Below are positions 1 through 11,308 of a DNA stretch of 64,000 nucleotides, one piece after another. The notes below the pieces were generated by a model. That model searched no databases. It had not been told where the DNA came from and worked only from the letters and a program-made list of their open reading frames with translations. Source of the stretch: Formicarius rufipectus (Eukaryota > Chordata > Aves > Passeriformes > Formicariidae); assembly GCA_013399695.1 (NCBI GenBank), contig VXAU01002309.1, forward strand, positions 356,596 through 420,595, given 5' to 3'. How positions within the stretch are numbered: position 1 is the stretch's first letter; each line of letters begins with the position of its first letter. The translations under genes were made by a program, and so were the position numbers.

Positions 1-1097
1 TAATGTAGTATATTTTTCCTCATTCTTCCATTCAACTACAACTCTTGTTTTCATGTCTGCTGAAATATGACAAACCTACTTCAGGCTCTGATTCAATTCA
101 AATACAGCTATGTACAGCCTTTCACTGTGAAAAGTAGGTCACAAAAGAATCTATTTTCTATTACTTCAGGTTCTTTTGGGAGAGTTTGGGCTTTTAATCA
201 AGTTAGAAACATACTTAATATTTTATAAAAACTATATAGTATTACATTTTCATGTACATTTTCATTTCATATTACATTTTAATACAAACTTTATATAATT
301 TTATTATTATATCTAGATTTAAGGAAGTGAAATCCTTATGAGGTCTATGGCAGTGTAGCGTAACAGTAAGTTACTGTGAAAAATTCATTTCAGAATTTGT
401 GATTATTTAGAATTATTTTCAGATCTTTCTTTAGGTTTCTTCAGCATTTGATTTTGTAGAAGCTTCACTGAGGTTTTGTCTTCTCGGGACATACATAGTT
501 GGCGTGTTATTTGAATTTAAGCATCAAAAAATCTGCTTCATTCTCAACAATATTTGTTATTTTGGTTTTTATTAAGTCAGTTTGACAGTTTGAAACTTTG
601 ATATATTTTCAGAATGGTTATAATTTGATATTAAATCCTAGCACTATACCTTTAAACTATCCCTCACCCTGTTTTTGCGGGTCAAGCAAATGTCATTATT
701 TGTTTTTTGGTAGCAATGCTGTCATGATAGCAAAGGAAACCTTTGTTTTGCCAGGCATTGTATAGACAACCCTGAGCCATATATTTCCATCAAATTGTTT
801 GTTCCCCTTCCTATCGTGGGGTTGTTCTACAGACATAGTCCTTTCCCTGGACAGCAAGTAGAGACAGGTGAATTTTCACTGGAGTAATTTGCTGCAGGGG
901 AGTCGTTTAGGCAGTAGAAATGCACTTTTTCTGCCCACAGTCCAGAGCAATCACACAGACTGAGCAAGCATATAGATGTTCTTTGAGATGTCCTTGGATC
1001 AGCAAAAAGTATCCTCCCTCCCTCCCTCCCTCCCTCCCTCCCTCCCTCCCTCCCTCTCTTCCTTCCTTCCTTCCTTCCTTNTCCTTCCTTCCTTCCT

Positions 1098-1134
<37 letters not shown>

Positions 1135-4100
1135 CCTGCCTGCCTCCCTCCCTGCCTGCCTGCCTCCCTCCCTGCCTGGTGTTAGAGTATCCATGGTTCC
1201 ACTGTGAATAGCTGCTTCCCCCAGGCTCAAAGCATTGCAGACTACTGAGCATTGTTGCACACGTTTCGATTTGGGATGGATGCTCAAGGCCATATTTGAT
1301 GCAGTAGATGAGGGAACCTCATCAGGTTCTTTGTCAGAATAATTTACTACTGATGTGGCGAGATTTTTTTCAGATCTAAGTTTTAGGAGGGATTTCTCAC
1401 CTGTGTTGCATTATGAGTTTAATACCACCAGTGTGGATGTGTGTGAGGACACCTCATAGAGCAGAACTGTTTCATGGTTTAACATCTGGTGTAATGAGGT
1501 CCAATAAAATCATGTTTAAAGATGTTAATGTTGTGAAGAAAAACATCAGAAGCAAGGAAATGCCAGAATTAATATGGCCTGTAGAAATCCAGCCTCTTAT
1601 ACATTATGGTGTAGATCTTATTACCTGACATTCTAGGCTTTCCAGGGGATGTCTGCTTTTTTTTTTGTTAACATGTAGTTAGTTTTCTTTTTATGTTCTT
1701 CATCTATCTTTGTTAAACATGAAGCATTCAAAGTCTATACGTATTATAAAATCATTCATCATGTAAATATTTATCATATACCTTTACTGAAGTTCTTCTG
1801 TGCATAAAAAATGCATCTCTTTTTCACAGTGCCCTCATAGTATCAAACACTGTTAACAGTGTTCATATTTGAAATCTGATGAACCAAGGCATAGATGAAA
1901 GCAGAAATTGTATAAAATGTTGACTGTTTTTTCTTCAGTTTGAGTCAAACGGGACCTGGATAAACATAACATTTACACACCATCTTCTAAGTTCAAAGTA
2001 TAGTTGCCCAGCTGGGATCATTTATTAGGTCTTCAGTACAGCTGGAGCAGAACAAGTCCACTGCTCACTGCAGACTGGTCACTAATTACTTTTCCAATGA
2101 GTTTCACAGATATCTGATGAGTGCTCAGGCTTGTGTTTGTGGCGTTAGTCTCAAATCAAGAGGGGAGATCAAACTGTCCAGCGCTCTCCCATCCCACTCA
2201 GGCCCAGTACTCTTCTAGTTCACACTCCACCCCTATATTTGGCACATTTTTTTCACTCATCTTCTGCTCTCCTCTAGTTTTACCTGCATGAAGAGCCCAT
2301 TCTTCTTTTGTGCCCTAATTTCTGTTCCCTTTCCTGTTCATTGTTTCCTCTCTTCCTCCCTGTATTTGAATCTACAAGGTTTTTCTCTTTCAGGGTATTT
2401 CCTGGGTACCTGAACAGTGGGAGATGGAACTGACAAAGCACAGAGGGGCAGTTTTGATAATGTCAAATTTCCTAATGGCTTGGGGTTCTCCCGGCATTCA
2501 GGAGGAGTAATCCTAAGGCTGCTGCAGCAGCAGCATCTTTGAGATGGAGAGTATTCAATGCAGATAGAGTCTTCAGAAATTCAGTAGCCATACTGGAACA
2601 GGAGTCCACTAACAGGGTGACAGCAGGGCTTTTAGAATCTGAAATAAATTTGGGCACCATTTTACATAAATTATGGTTTCTGGGTGTCAGTTCACCTTAA
2701 AATCTCCCCCGCCCCCTTTCAGTTTTGGGATTTTGTCTCCAAACTTCGAGGTGCTGAAGCCACTCAGCAGCATAGTGGCATGACTTCAAAAGCGTGAACA
2801 CATCAGTATGTTTTCAGAAATATTTGTATGAGAGGATTTTCAGCTGAAACTTTTTGAACAGTTTGTAGCAGACAGCCAGAGTAGGAGAGTTCAGTGCAGT
2901 TTGACAAAATTAAAACTGAAACTGGTACCATACTCTTGTGAATGATTCTCAACATGCATATAACTAAAATGGTGAGAAAACCTGTGTAAACAGAGAGGGA
3001 GGAAAGGAAAACAAAGCAGGAATAAAGAAAAAGGTTCTTTTTCTCATTTAGCACATGAGAAGGTAAATAAATGTGGTTTTAGTGAAAGTTAATTATTTTG
3101 AAAACAGTCAGCAAGGCAGATTAAGAAGGAAAACAGTGCAACTCAATGTAAAGGAAACGATATTTAGTCTTTGATCAAAACTTTTCACAATGATTTTCTG
3201 TTCACCTTCAAGGGTGGCATAATTTTATGAATAACAAAATTAGCTTTGCTACTTAAGTAGCTTTAAAAAAATGGTGTTCATTCCATATGACCACGTGAAA
3301 GAAAATCACATACCTGTTCCTCCTTTAGGAAGTAGCATTTTTATTTATGTTTTTATTATTTTTTTTTTTATTTTTTTTTCTCAAAGAGGTCCCCTAAAGA
3401 TACACCAAGAAGACATTTAGTCTCAGAGGAAAAGGCACATCTATGTGCTTCTGCTGCAAATTTCGTCAGATAATCGTCATAGATGAACTGCATCATCTAT
3501 ATGGCAAGCTGAAAACCTGAAATATGTTTTGTAGTATTTCGTTTGCATTGCAATATTCTTAGATAAAAAATACTGACTTTCCACCCCCCCCAAGTCTGTT
3601 GCATCTCACAGAAAGTGAGTCTTTTTGAAACAGTTGGTCAGTGCCTTTTCTTCCACTCCCTTTTAAGGTATGCAAAAATTTATCAGCGTTTGTTGTTATT
3701 TGTTTGTTTGGAGCTTGTTTTCTTTTCTTTTTAATGTCACACAGATAAAGTATGATCTTTCAGGCATTTCAATTGCTTTGTAACCTTGGTCAAAGCAAAA
3801 TGCAGTAGTAGCATGAGCAGGGGTAGGACACTTCCTCTATGAGTGCCCAGTTACTGCTTAACTGAGAGAAGAAGCGCCTCACATCCCTACCCAGAAAAAA
3901 CAGGGGTCTTAATATATTGTGTATGTTAAAAGTGCTCAGGTAATGTTAGTGTATGTTTGAACTCTCTTTGGGCTTCTGTGGTAATTGTCCACCAGAGGAC
4001 ATGCCATCACTTTGCAAGTTTAGGGTGTGCGGATGTGCTTGGTGACTGTCAAACTCTCCAGCAACTGGTTAAAGTCAGTGGTTGAGCTTTCCTGACCTGG

Positions 4101-6316
4101 GGAGTGAGATTTGTGACCCAGTGCAAATGTCAGAGTGCGTCTGGTGGCAACCACAGAACAGCAAAGAAATTGGAAAAGAAATGTATAAATGCCCATAAAT
4201 TCAGCAGCGGAGAGATGGCAAAAATATCCTGGAAGTGAGTATATGCTAAAAGGAAATGGAAAAAAGGAGTTCTCCTAGGTTCTGTACAATATATCTATAC
4301 TGTAGACTGTATGTATATCTATTCTGTACTATATATCTATAAGGACTATATTTTTACTTCATTTTAATTATGTTATTATATTTTATATATTTTTATTATG
4401 TAGTACTAAATATTTTCAATTATTTTTAATTATAGTTTATCTGTGAAATTAATATCTCTGTAGCTCAGTTGAGATAAACTGCTTCTTAAAGTACACATTT
4501 CCTCTCAAGAAAAGGCTGTTGAAATTTCAATTCCTTTAAATTATTTTGAATATATTTTTTGAACAGTTCCCTGTGATGTCGACACTCAGTGCAATAATCT
4601 AAATAAATATATTTCTTGTTTGTACATAATGCACACTGCAGGCATTTTTCATGGTGCTTGATCATGTATATATATATGAAACACTGAGTTGTATTTCAGC
4701 TCTTATGCTGCTTTGATAACAATGTAGCGATCATAAAACTATAGCAATGATGCTTGCACCTAAATGTTTGTGAAACAGTGCCTATGAGGTTTGGGTTTGT
4801 GTGAGCCTTCACTGTGTCTCAAGCTGAGCCGGTGCACCATCTCCTCTCTATTTCACGCTGTGACTACCAAGTCCTTGGAGTAACAGAATAGGAACAGTAA
4901 AACAATCCAAGAGAAGGAAGATTAGTAGGGATGAAACTGAGTAATTGGATAGATTTGAAAAGAGTTTTGTAGTAAAAATCAAGCCAAATGTAATTAGAAG
5001 TTCCTTTGTGTTTCCTACTTTTTTAATGTTTTGGATGATGCCTGTTAAAATAATAAACACTGATTTAAGTTGTCGTCATGGGAAAACTCACAAATAACCA
5101 TGTATGTGAACATATTGGTCTTTTTCAATACCTACAACACAAAGGAATAATAGAAATGACCACCTGTAGAATCAAGCTTGTACTCAGACATCTATGAGTG
5201 ATGTTGCATGGGATTCAATTGAGGTATTTAGGGAAAATATTAAGCATTAGCCTAATCCTTTTTTCTTTGGAGTTGGTGAGTGTCATTTGTCAATAACTTC
5301 AGTAGAAGTGAGTCCCAGTCACATAATTTATTTTTTTCTCTGAAGTACTTTTAAAGTAGCAGAAAAGTATAGAAGAGTGTATTGATGCAAGGTACTCCTG
5401 AGAATTGACTGAGCTTTCTGGTTGTAATGTGAATGTTTTTTGTATTGTGTCCGTCACATCGATTGAGTCTGAGTGACTATGATGCTTCTAAGTGGCTTTA
5501 AAAATGGAGCTTTGAAACCTCCCACACAGACCTAGATTCTACACTAGCATGCAAGGGAGTAAAATGGCTATTTTTCTGTTGAAAATACAAGTACTTCAGA
5601 TTACCAAAAAGTATAGTTAAAATTTTACAGGAAACCTTGAAGATACCAAAGAGATACCTAGTCTACAAGAGTATAGTTTTCTGGTTTTATTTGACAGCAA
5701 TGGATTTCATCCCCTTCAATTAGCCTACAACAATGTATTGTAGAGGTCAAGTTGGAAGTCAAAATACTTTTGTTATATCTCACAAATGAGTGAAAACAGT
5801 GTATGTGTTCACTGATGCAATAAAAAAATACAGTTAACATACAGATAGAAGATTCACAAAATGAAAATTACCACATGAATTTATTCATATTTAACTAATG
5901 GTGCTCTTTGCCCCAGAACCTGGTGTTTATTATTGTGAGCTTGAGCAGGAAACAGAAGCAGTATCAATTGGAAAACATTTCTTGGCCAAGCAGAGAACAG
6001 TATGGCTTTCTCATTTCCAAGTAGGGAACCTGGTTCTTTGGTTTCTTTGTTCCTGGTTAAGACTACTCCCAAGCTATTTTAGCTGAACATTTTACATACT
6101 AATGGAGCCTGGGGAAGTGCAGTTGGCAGCTGTTCATGGGATAATAATGAAACACACTGTTTAATACTGCATACTGCTGCTGTAAAGTGCGGGAAGTATT
6201 TTATAGAGATCATGGTGAGCAGAGCAGGATCCGCTTTAAGTGCTGTAAGTGCATGAACTGTGAGTAAGGAAGTTGTGTTTCAAGTGAGAGTAACTGGCAC
6301 TCCTTTGCTTTTGCAG
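1..6316 (+). other. EYA4: EYA4 intron (partial) upstream of exon A
   Basis: This is AT-rich intronic sequence. It holds a compound CCCT/CCTT/CCTG microsatellite (1012-1178) and a very AT-rich stretch around 4280-4450. I looked for the start-codon exon (MEDSQDLNEQS-like) and did not find it, so it probably lies before the window. The intron ends with a pyrimidine-rich tract and CAG at 6314-6316. I recognise nothing else here. Confidence 0.85.
1012..1178. repeat. Compound tetranucleotide microsatellite (CCCT)n(CCTT)n(CCTG)n
   Basis: About 165 bp is built only of C/T/G tetramers. CCCT units come first, then CCTT units interrupted by one unresolved base (N) at 1081, then CCTG units mixed with CCCT. 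The minus strand carries consecutive GGGA units. Open frames across it on both strands encode only simple repeats and are not genes. Confidence 0.97.
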
Positions 6317-6366
6317 GTAAAGAAACCGTGTACAGAGTCAGATGGTTCAGAGCCGCAGAATCCCAG
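6317..6366 (+). CDS. EYA4: EYA4 exon A: N-terminal segment (VKKPCTESDGSEPQNP)
   Basis: This 50-nt exon encodes 16 codons plus the first two bases (AG) of an Arg completed by the next exon. It corresponds to the segment after MEDSQDLNEQS in human EYA4, which reads VKKTCTESDVSQSQNS. Several residues differ, as expected for the fast-evolving N-terminus. The acceptor is ttgcttttgcag before 6317 and the donor is gtatgg after 6366. The first codon starts on the first exon base, so the preceding exon should end on a codon boundary. The exon opens with GTAAAG immediately after CAG, so the same junction reads as an acceptor and as a plausible donor. The segment is serine/glutamine-rich and has no recognised domain. 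Confidence 0.9.
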
Positions 6367-9094
6367 GTATGGCATTGGAGGGCAAATGCTGACTGCCTGC
6401 GGCACTGATGGAGTGCAAGGCAGAACTGTGCAGTGGATATGCAGCATCGGAACACCAGAGTCATATTTTGCAAACAAATGGTTGGATCAGTTTTAATGGT
6501 TTTCACTCTGGAAGGGGTTTTTTTCCTTTTCCCACTCAAAGATGCAGCCTGGCATCCAGGTTATTGAGTTCAGATGATGCCATAACACTGAGATGTGATC
6601 TTCAGTTAAAAACCCCAAACTATTAAATAGTGTAGGGAAATCTGTGCAATCAAATCTCACTTCCTCCATTTATCCCTTTGCTGCATTCCTGAGTCTTGAA
6701 GTTTATTGAAAATACAGTTTTATTTCCAGGGTGGAAAATTAATTCTTTATTTGGGAAAAGTCACCCTTACCTAAACTTCTTTGTTTTCATATATGAAAAA
6801 CACGCTGTGTTCATAAGCTGGGAAGAAGCCATACATTCTTTTAAAAGCACAGTCTTAAAAGGAAATGGCTTTAACTTCCATGTTTAGCACATGTATGTAT
6901 GTGTATGGAAAATTTTTAGCAGTCAAAGTAGTAATTGTTCTAGATGTGCCATTGAGTGTGCATGTTGATTAGCCAACTGTTGAGCTACAGTAGATCGTTT
7001 TCAATTTTTGGTGGTATGCAGTGCTTTTTGTCTTTATCTTTTGTTTTCTGTCTTGCTTCTGTTTAGAAGGGCTATTTTAGTTATGCAGTAACTCAGAACC
7101 TTTAATTGTGAGGGGATTGCCATAAAATGAACCTGATATTTCACTAACATTGTGATTAAAACTCAGAGAAGTTAAATAATTCAAGCTTTGCACCCCAAAC
7201 AAATCCTTAACTATGTCTTAACTATGCTCCTGATGCAGAAGGATCCTCTGGGGGTCAATATCCAAGGTCATTATAGTATCTGTGATTTGAGCTGCACTGT
7301 GCGCCATCCGATTTTTTTGATTAGCTTTTCATTTAGTTTGGTAAGAACTGAATGTATGTAAGGGAATACATACTTCAGTGTCCAAATATGCATTCAGTGA
7401 AGTCAGTAGCAGTTTTACCTTGGACTTCCGTGGAGATATGGTTTACATTTCTGTGCTTGTAACTTTTAAGTGAAAAATATATCTGCTGGGCTGCTGCTTT
7501 GGATTAAAATTTATTATAAAGGTCAAGCTTTTTCTGAATATTTTGACACCACGGAGAATCCCAGCTTAGCATGACACTTATATGTGTGCCTAGTTTTGAG
7601 TGTTGCACTTGTCCAAATCAGACTGTTATATATCAAGTCTTTAAAAATTATGAAGTCTGTAGTCTGATGCAATTTCATCAGAGTATGATATTGCAACAAA
7701 CCTGAGGACCTAGAATGCAATATACTGGCATTATCTCTGCACATCATGAAGTTTTTTATAAGCTGTAGTTAAATTCTTTGTACTAAGTCTGAAGAATAGG
7801 ATGCTTTTTTTTCCTCCCAAGTGTGCAAGTAAACCCATGTTAGAAATAGTCAATTTGGAGGCTAACTCTGGCGGTTTAATTTTTTTTAAGGTGCATTTTC
7901 AAACAGAAATGCTTTTCATTCTTTGCTCTGCAGCTTTGATTTGAGGATATATCAGACACAGTTGAAATTTAAGTGCCTAGCCTGAGTGTGTACAGTGGTG
8001 CATATTCAGCTTGAAGGGGGATTTTTTTGGTCTTGCAGAGGAATCTCTGACAGACTTCAGGCTGGAGCAGCACTAGAGGGCTCTGTGTGGCACATCACAC
8101 TGCAGGGCCTGGAGCAAGGTAATTCTTCTCTAAACAAGGCTTAAGTGAAAACACTGCACATAAAATGAAACATCAGCATAAAAATGAATGCTGGAGACAC
8201 ACAGCCTTACAGAATAGCTCCTGGCTTGGGACCTAAGGCTAATATCATTCATTTATTTAGCTAGCTTTATAGTCTGTTAGTTTTGGATTTGAAACTATTA
8301 CAATAAATGCAGATGGAAAGTGTTTTTACAGTAGGGAAGTAATTAAATTGGGTGTGGGAACTTTGTCAGGAGAATTCTTGGAGTGACATGTGTGTATCAG
8401 CAGATTCTTTGTCTTGCTTGGCCTGGGTTTGTCTTTTAGAAAGAAACATTCAAGCTGCAGATGTGACTAGTAAATTTTTTGAGAGATGTACTAACCTATG
8501 CAGCATATATAAAAAAATGTTTTCCAGAAGTAACCAGCTATACATGCAGTAAAAATCAAACTTTCCATCATTTATTTATAGAAAGTGGTTGTTAGCTTAA
8601 CAGACAGGTAAACTGCACAGATGAAGAGAAATCTGTAGTTAAGAATTGAAGTTGTGGGTAGACAAGTTGTAAATAGAAGAGGAAACGTGCACAACTCCTC
8701 AATATATCTGACAGACATTTTGATTCACAAACGACTTTGTCTTACGAATTCTGTCTGAGTTTCTTGGGAGTTATTTTTGCCAAATTCCTATGAAGTGTTT
8801 TTGAATACTTCCTGTTGTACCTCAGTGGTGCCATTATACCCTATTGTGGTGTTATTGTGTGCATATCAATATTATGGCATTCTTTCTTCATGGTTTTGTA
8901 GTAAAAAATAAATTCACCCCGCAAGTCTGAGTGACTCTCCAGTCATTCAAAATGCTTACATCTTTCTGGACCTCTTGGTGTGTGAGACAGAGGGAGTGAA
9001 TGGTTGGGACCTGCCAACTGTTGTACTGCAAATCCAGACAAGATGGGAGTAGCTTGCTTGGCAACTCTGACATGCTGGCCCTGTATCAAATTCA

Positions 9095-9146
9095 CAAAAT
9101 TAGGAAGCAAAATTAGCAAAATTAGCTTCCTAGCAAAATTAGGAAG
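9095..9146. repeat. Short tandem duplication with internal inverted repeat
   Basis: The 13-mer CAAAATTAGGAAG occurs at 9095 and again at 9134. AGCAAAATTAG recurs between and around the two copies. GGAAGC and GCTTCC flank the centre, so the block could fold as a hairpin. It resembles a local replication-slippage product and has no recognised family. Confidence 0.65.
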
Positions 9147-11065
9147 AGAAGTCCGTGTGTTCAGAGCTTGTAAGATGCATTGCTCTTGATTGTGTTATGT
9201 GATGGGTAATTTTAAAATGGTATCAATTCCAAGCTTGCTGAACAGCTCGTACATGAAATGTATTGTCATACAAAATTGCTGAAGTCTAATGCAGTGCTTG
9301 AAAGCTAATTTGTTTGCAGTTCTCAACAACCTGCTGTTTTACATAGATAATAAAAAAAACCATTTTAATTCTAATAAGGGAGCATTTTGTTGCCCTAAAA
9401 CTTGTAAGCTACACTTATAACTTCATGCCACAAGATCTAGCTGTGGAAATGAGTTAAAACACTAGAATACGTAGGATTCTGAAGTTGGTAAAATGATAAA
9501 TGCCAAGTCCCAGATTCCTGCTAACGCTTAGCTACTACATGTTTGATTTGGCCACACATCCCAGGGGCTGCATCTTTCTTTGAGATAACAGCCTGCTTGA
9601 TGAATGCATCTATGCTACCCTCAAATCCTCTTTCCCTTCCCACCAGGCCTGCCAGAGATTCCACTGTAAGACAAAAGTCACATCAGGAATTGAGATATGA
9701 CAGAAACTGTTGTTTTTTGGGGGGGGCTATAAAATGAAGTATGGAGGAGAGAAGTGAGATGAGGGGGAGGAAGTCCCTGCACATGGAAGTTTAGCAGGGT
9801 TTTCTGCTACTTCCTCAAAGTCCACTGATTACAGGGGGGGAAAATGTGCTTTTTTACCCTCTGGAGAGCCTGGAAGACTCTGCAGAAGAAAGAGGAGCTG
9901 ACAGCTTAGACACAATTTCTTTTTTTCCCTGCGGTGGTAAAGGAAAATGTCTGTATATTTCATGTACTTGCTCTCATTAAACTATGATCTTTATATTAGG
10001 TATTTAGCTAGCTATAGGAAGAAAGGGACAACTTGAACATTTTAACAAGTAGTTTTATAAGCTTGGGATAAAAGTTAGCTAACAGATTAACTTTGTGAAA
10101 ATACATAGTGGTGCCAAAAAGACATTACTTGTGTATTTGCAGAAGGCCAATGGATCTTTGTAATAGTAAGTTAAAACTAAGTTCTACAGAATGAGAAGCC
10201 CTCCATTCATGTTGCATAATTTTTACTACAAATCTGTGGATCCATTACTTTCATTCTTCCTGACTTTTCCTGTATTTACTTTAAAAAATGTTCTAAAAGT
10301 AAAAGAAAGGGAAAAGAAACTGCTCTTAAGCAAATCATCCCTTTTAAAACATTATCAGATTCTGTAAGAAGTGTGTAAATTGGAGGCATTGTAGTTATTG
10401 CATTAATACCAGGTAGACAGTTTGTACTATTACCAGTGATGATCACTGGTAAATTTGACATTTAATGCACAGATCCAGTGGCCAGATAAAGCAGCTATCC
10501 AAAAAAAGCACAGGGGGATTTTTTATGTGTTTGAAAAAGGTCTCCAATATTTCAGTTTAATATGGATTTCAGTTCTCAGCATAGGTTGCAGCTGTTCATC
10601 AATTGATTGCCATTCTGTTCTTCAACACTCACACTGCTTAGAAGTGCACCACATAGTAAGATTTATAATCTATGAATTCCTGTTTCTGTTTCATCTTAAA
10701 AGTCTCTCTTAAGAGAAACTTCTGAATGAGAAATAAGCTTTCACATTTTCTCACTGGTCTCATTTTGTTACCTACTCGTGATTTTTCATTGGTCAGGATA
10801 CCGAGTACATGTATATGTCCAGAGACAATTATTGTCATGAATGCATTCCTAAGTAAATAGATGGTATTGCCTGCCCCAGCTTGTGTTGCAGGCATGGCTG
10901 CAGTGCCACGTTTGTGTCATTCGGTGGCAGAGAGGAAAAGGCGAGGTCTTCCCCTGGTGCTCTGACCCATGTGGGCTCCCAGGATTGCTCAACAACCTGA
11001 CATTATTGCTTTTCTGTTTGCTGTTTGTTTGTTTGTTTTTTTTTTCTTTAATGTTAATCTGAAAT

Positions 11066-11308
11066 GGGCAGCGGGTGTTGGCTGAGTGGTGTAAGTCGCC
11101 ACCTCTGGAGCCGGCTCCTCCTCTGAGGACACCAGTTCGAATCCTGAGGAACTCGCTGTCACCGTCCGAGCTGCTCGGCCGTGGCAAGATGAACCTCAGG
11201 AGTAAAAGGGGTGAGGCCAGTTCCACGCACACTGTGCCTCCCCTGAAAAATGCATTGCACAGGCTTATCCCAAGATCTTCGTTTGTGAAGTTTAGCCAAC
11301 AAAAAAAG
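11066..11308 (+). mobile_element. tRNA-derived SINE, copy 1
   Basis: The head resembles a class II (Leu/Ser-like) tRNA. A box A match, TGGCTGAGTGG, lies at 11079-11089 and a box B match, AGTTCGAATCC, at 11134-11144. These are the internal RNA polymerase III promoter elements. A longer arm (GGCTCCTCCTCTGAGG) sits between them. The body continues for about 160 nt. Near the 3' end is an imperfect hairpin, CTTCG-TTTG-TGAAG (11277-11290), followed by AGCCAACAAAAAAA. It is homologous over its length to the reverse-strand copy at 55240-55462, with roughly 10 percent differences by eye, many of them transitions at CpG-like sites. The tail does not resemble the CR1 3' end, so a different LINE partner is likely. 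No clear target-site duplication was seen for this copy. Confidence 0.85.

Noticed and set aside
827..1293. Frames with PPSL, GGREGGR or ACLPACLP repeats.
   Set aside because: They are translations of the CCCT/CCTT/CCTG microsatellite.
1..6316. Search for the EYA4 start-codon exon (MEDSQDLNEQS-like).
   Set aside because: No matching coding block with a donor on a codon boundary was found. It is most likely upstream of the window.
11066..11150. A functional tRNA gene.
   Set aside because: Boxes A and B are present, but the acceptor stem does not pair and the block is part of a longer repeated element found again at 55240-55462.
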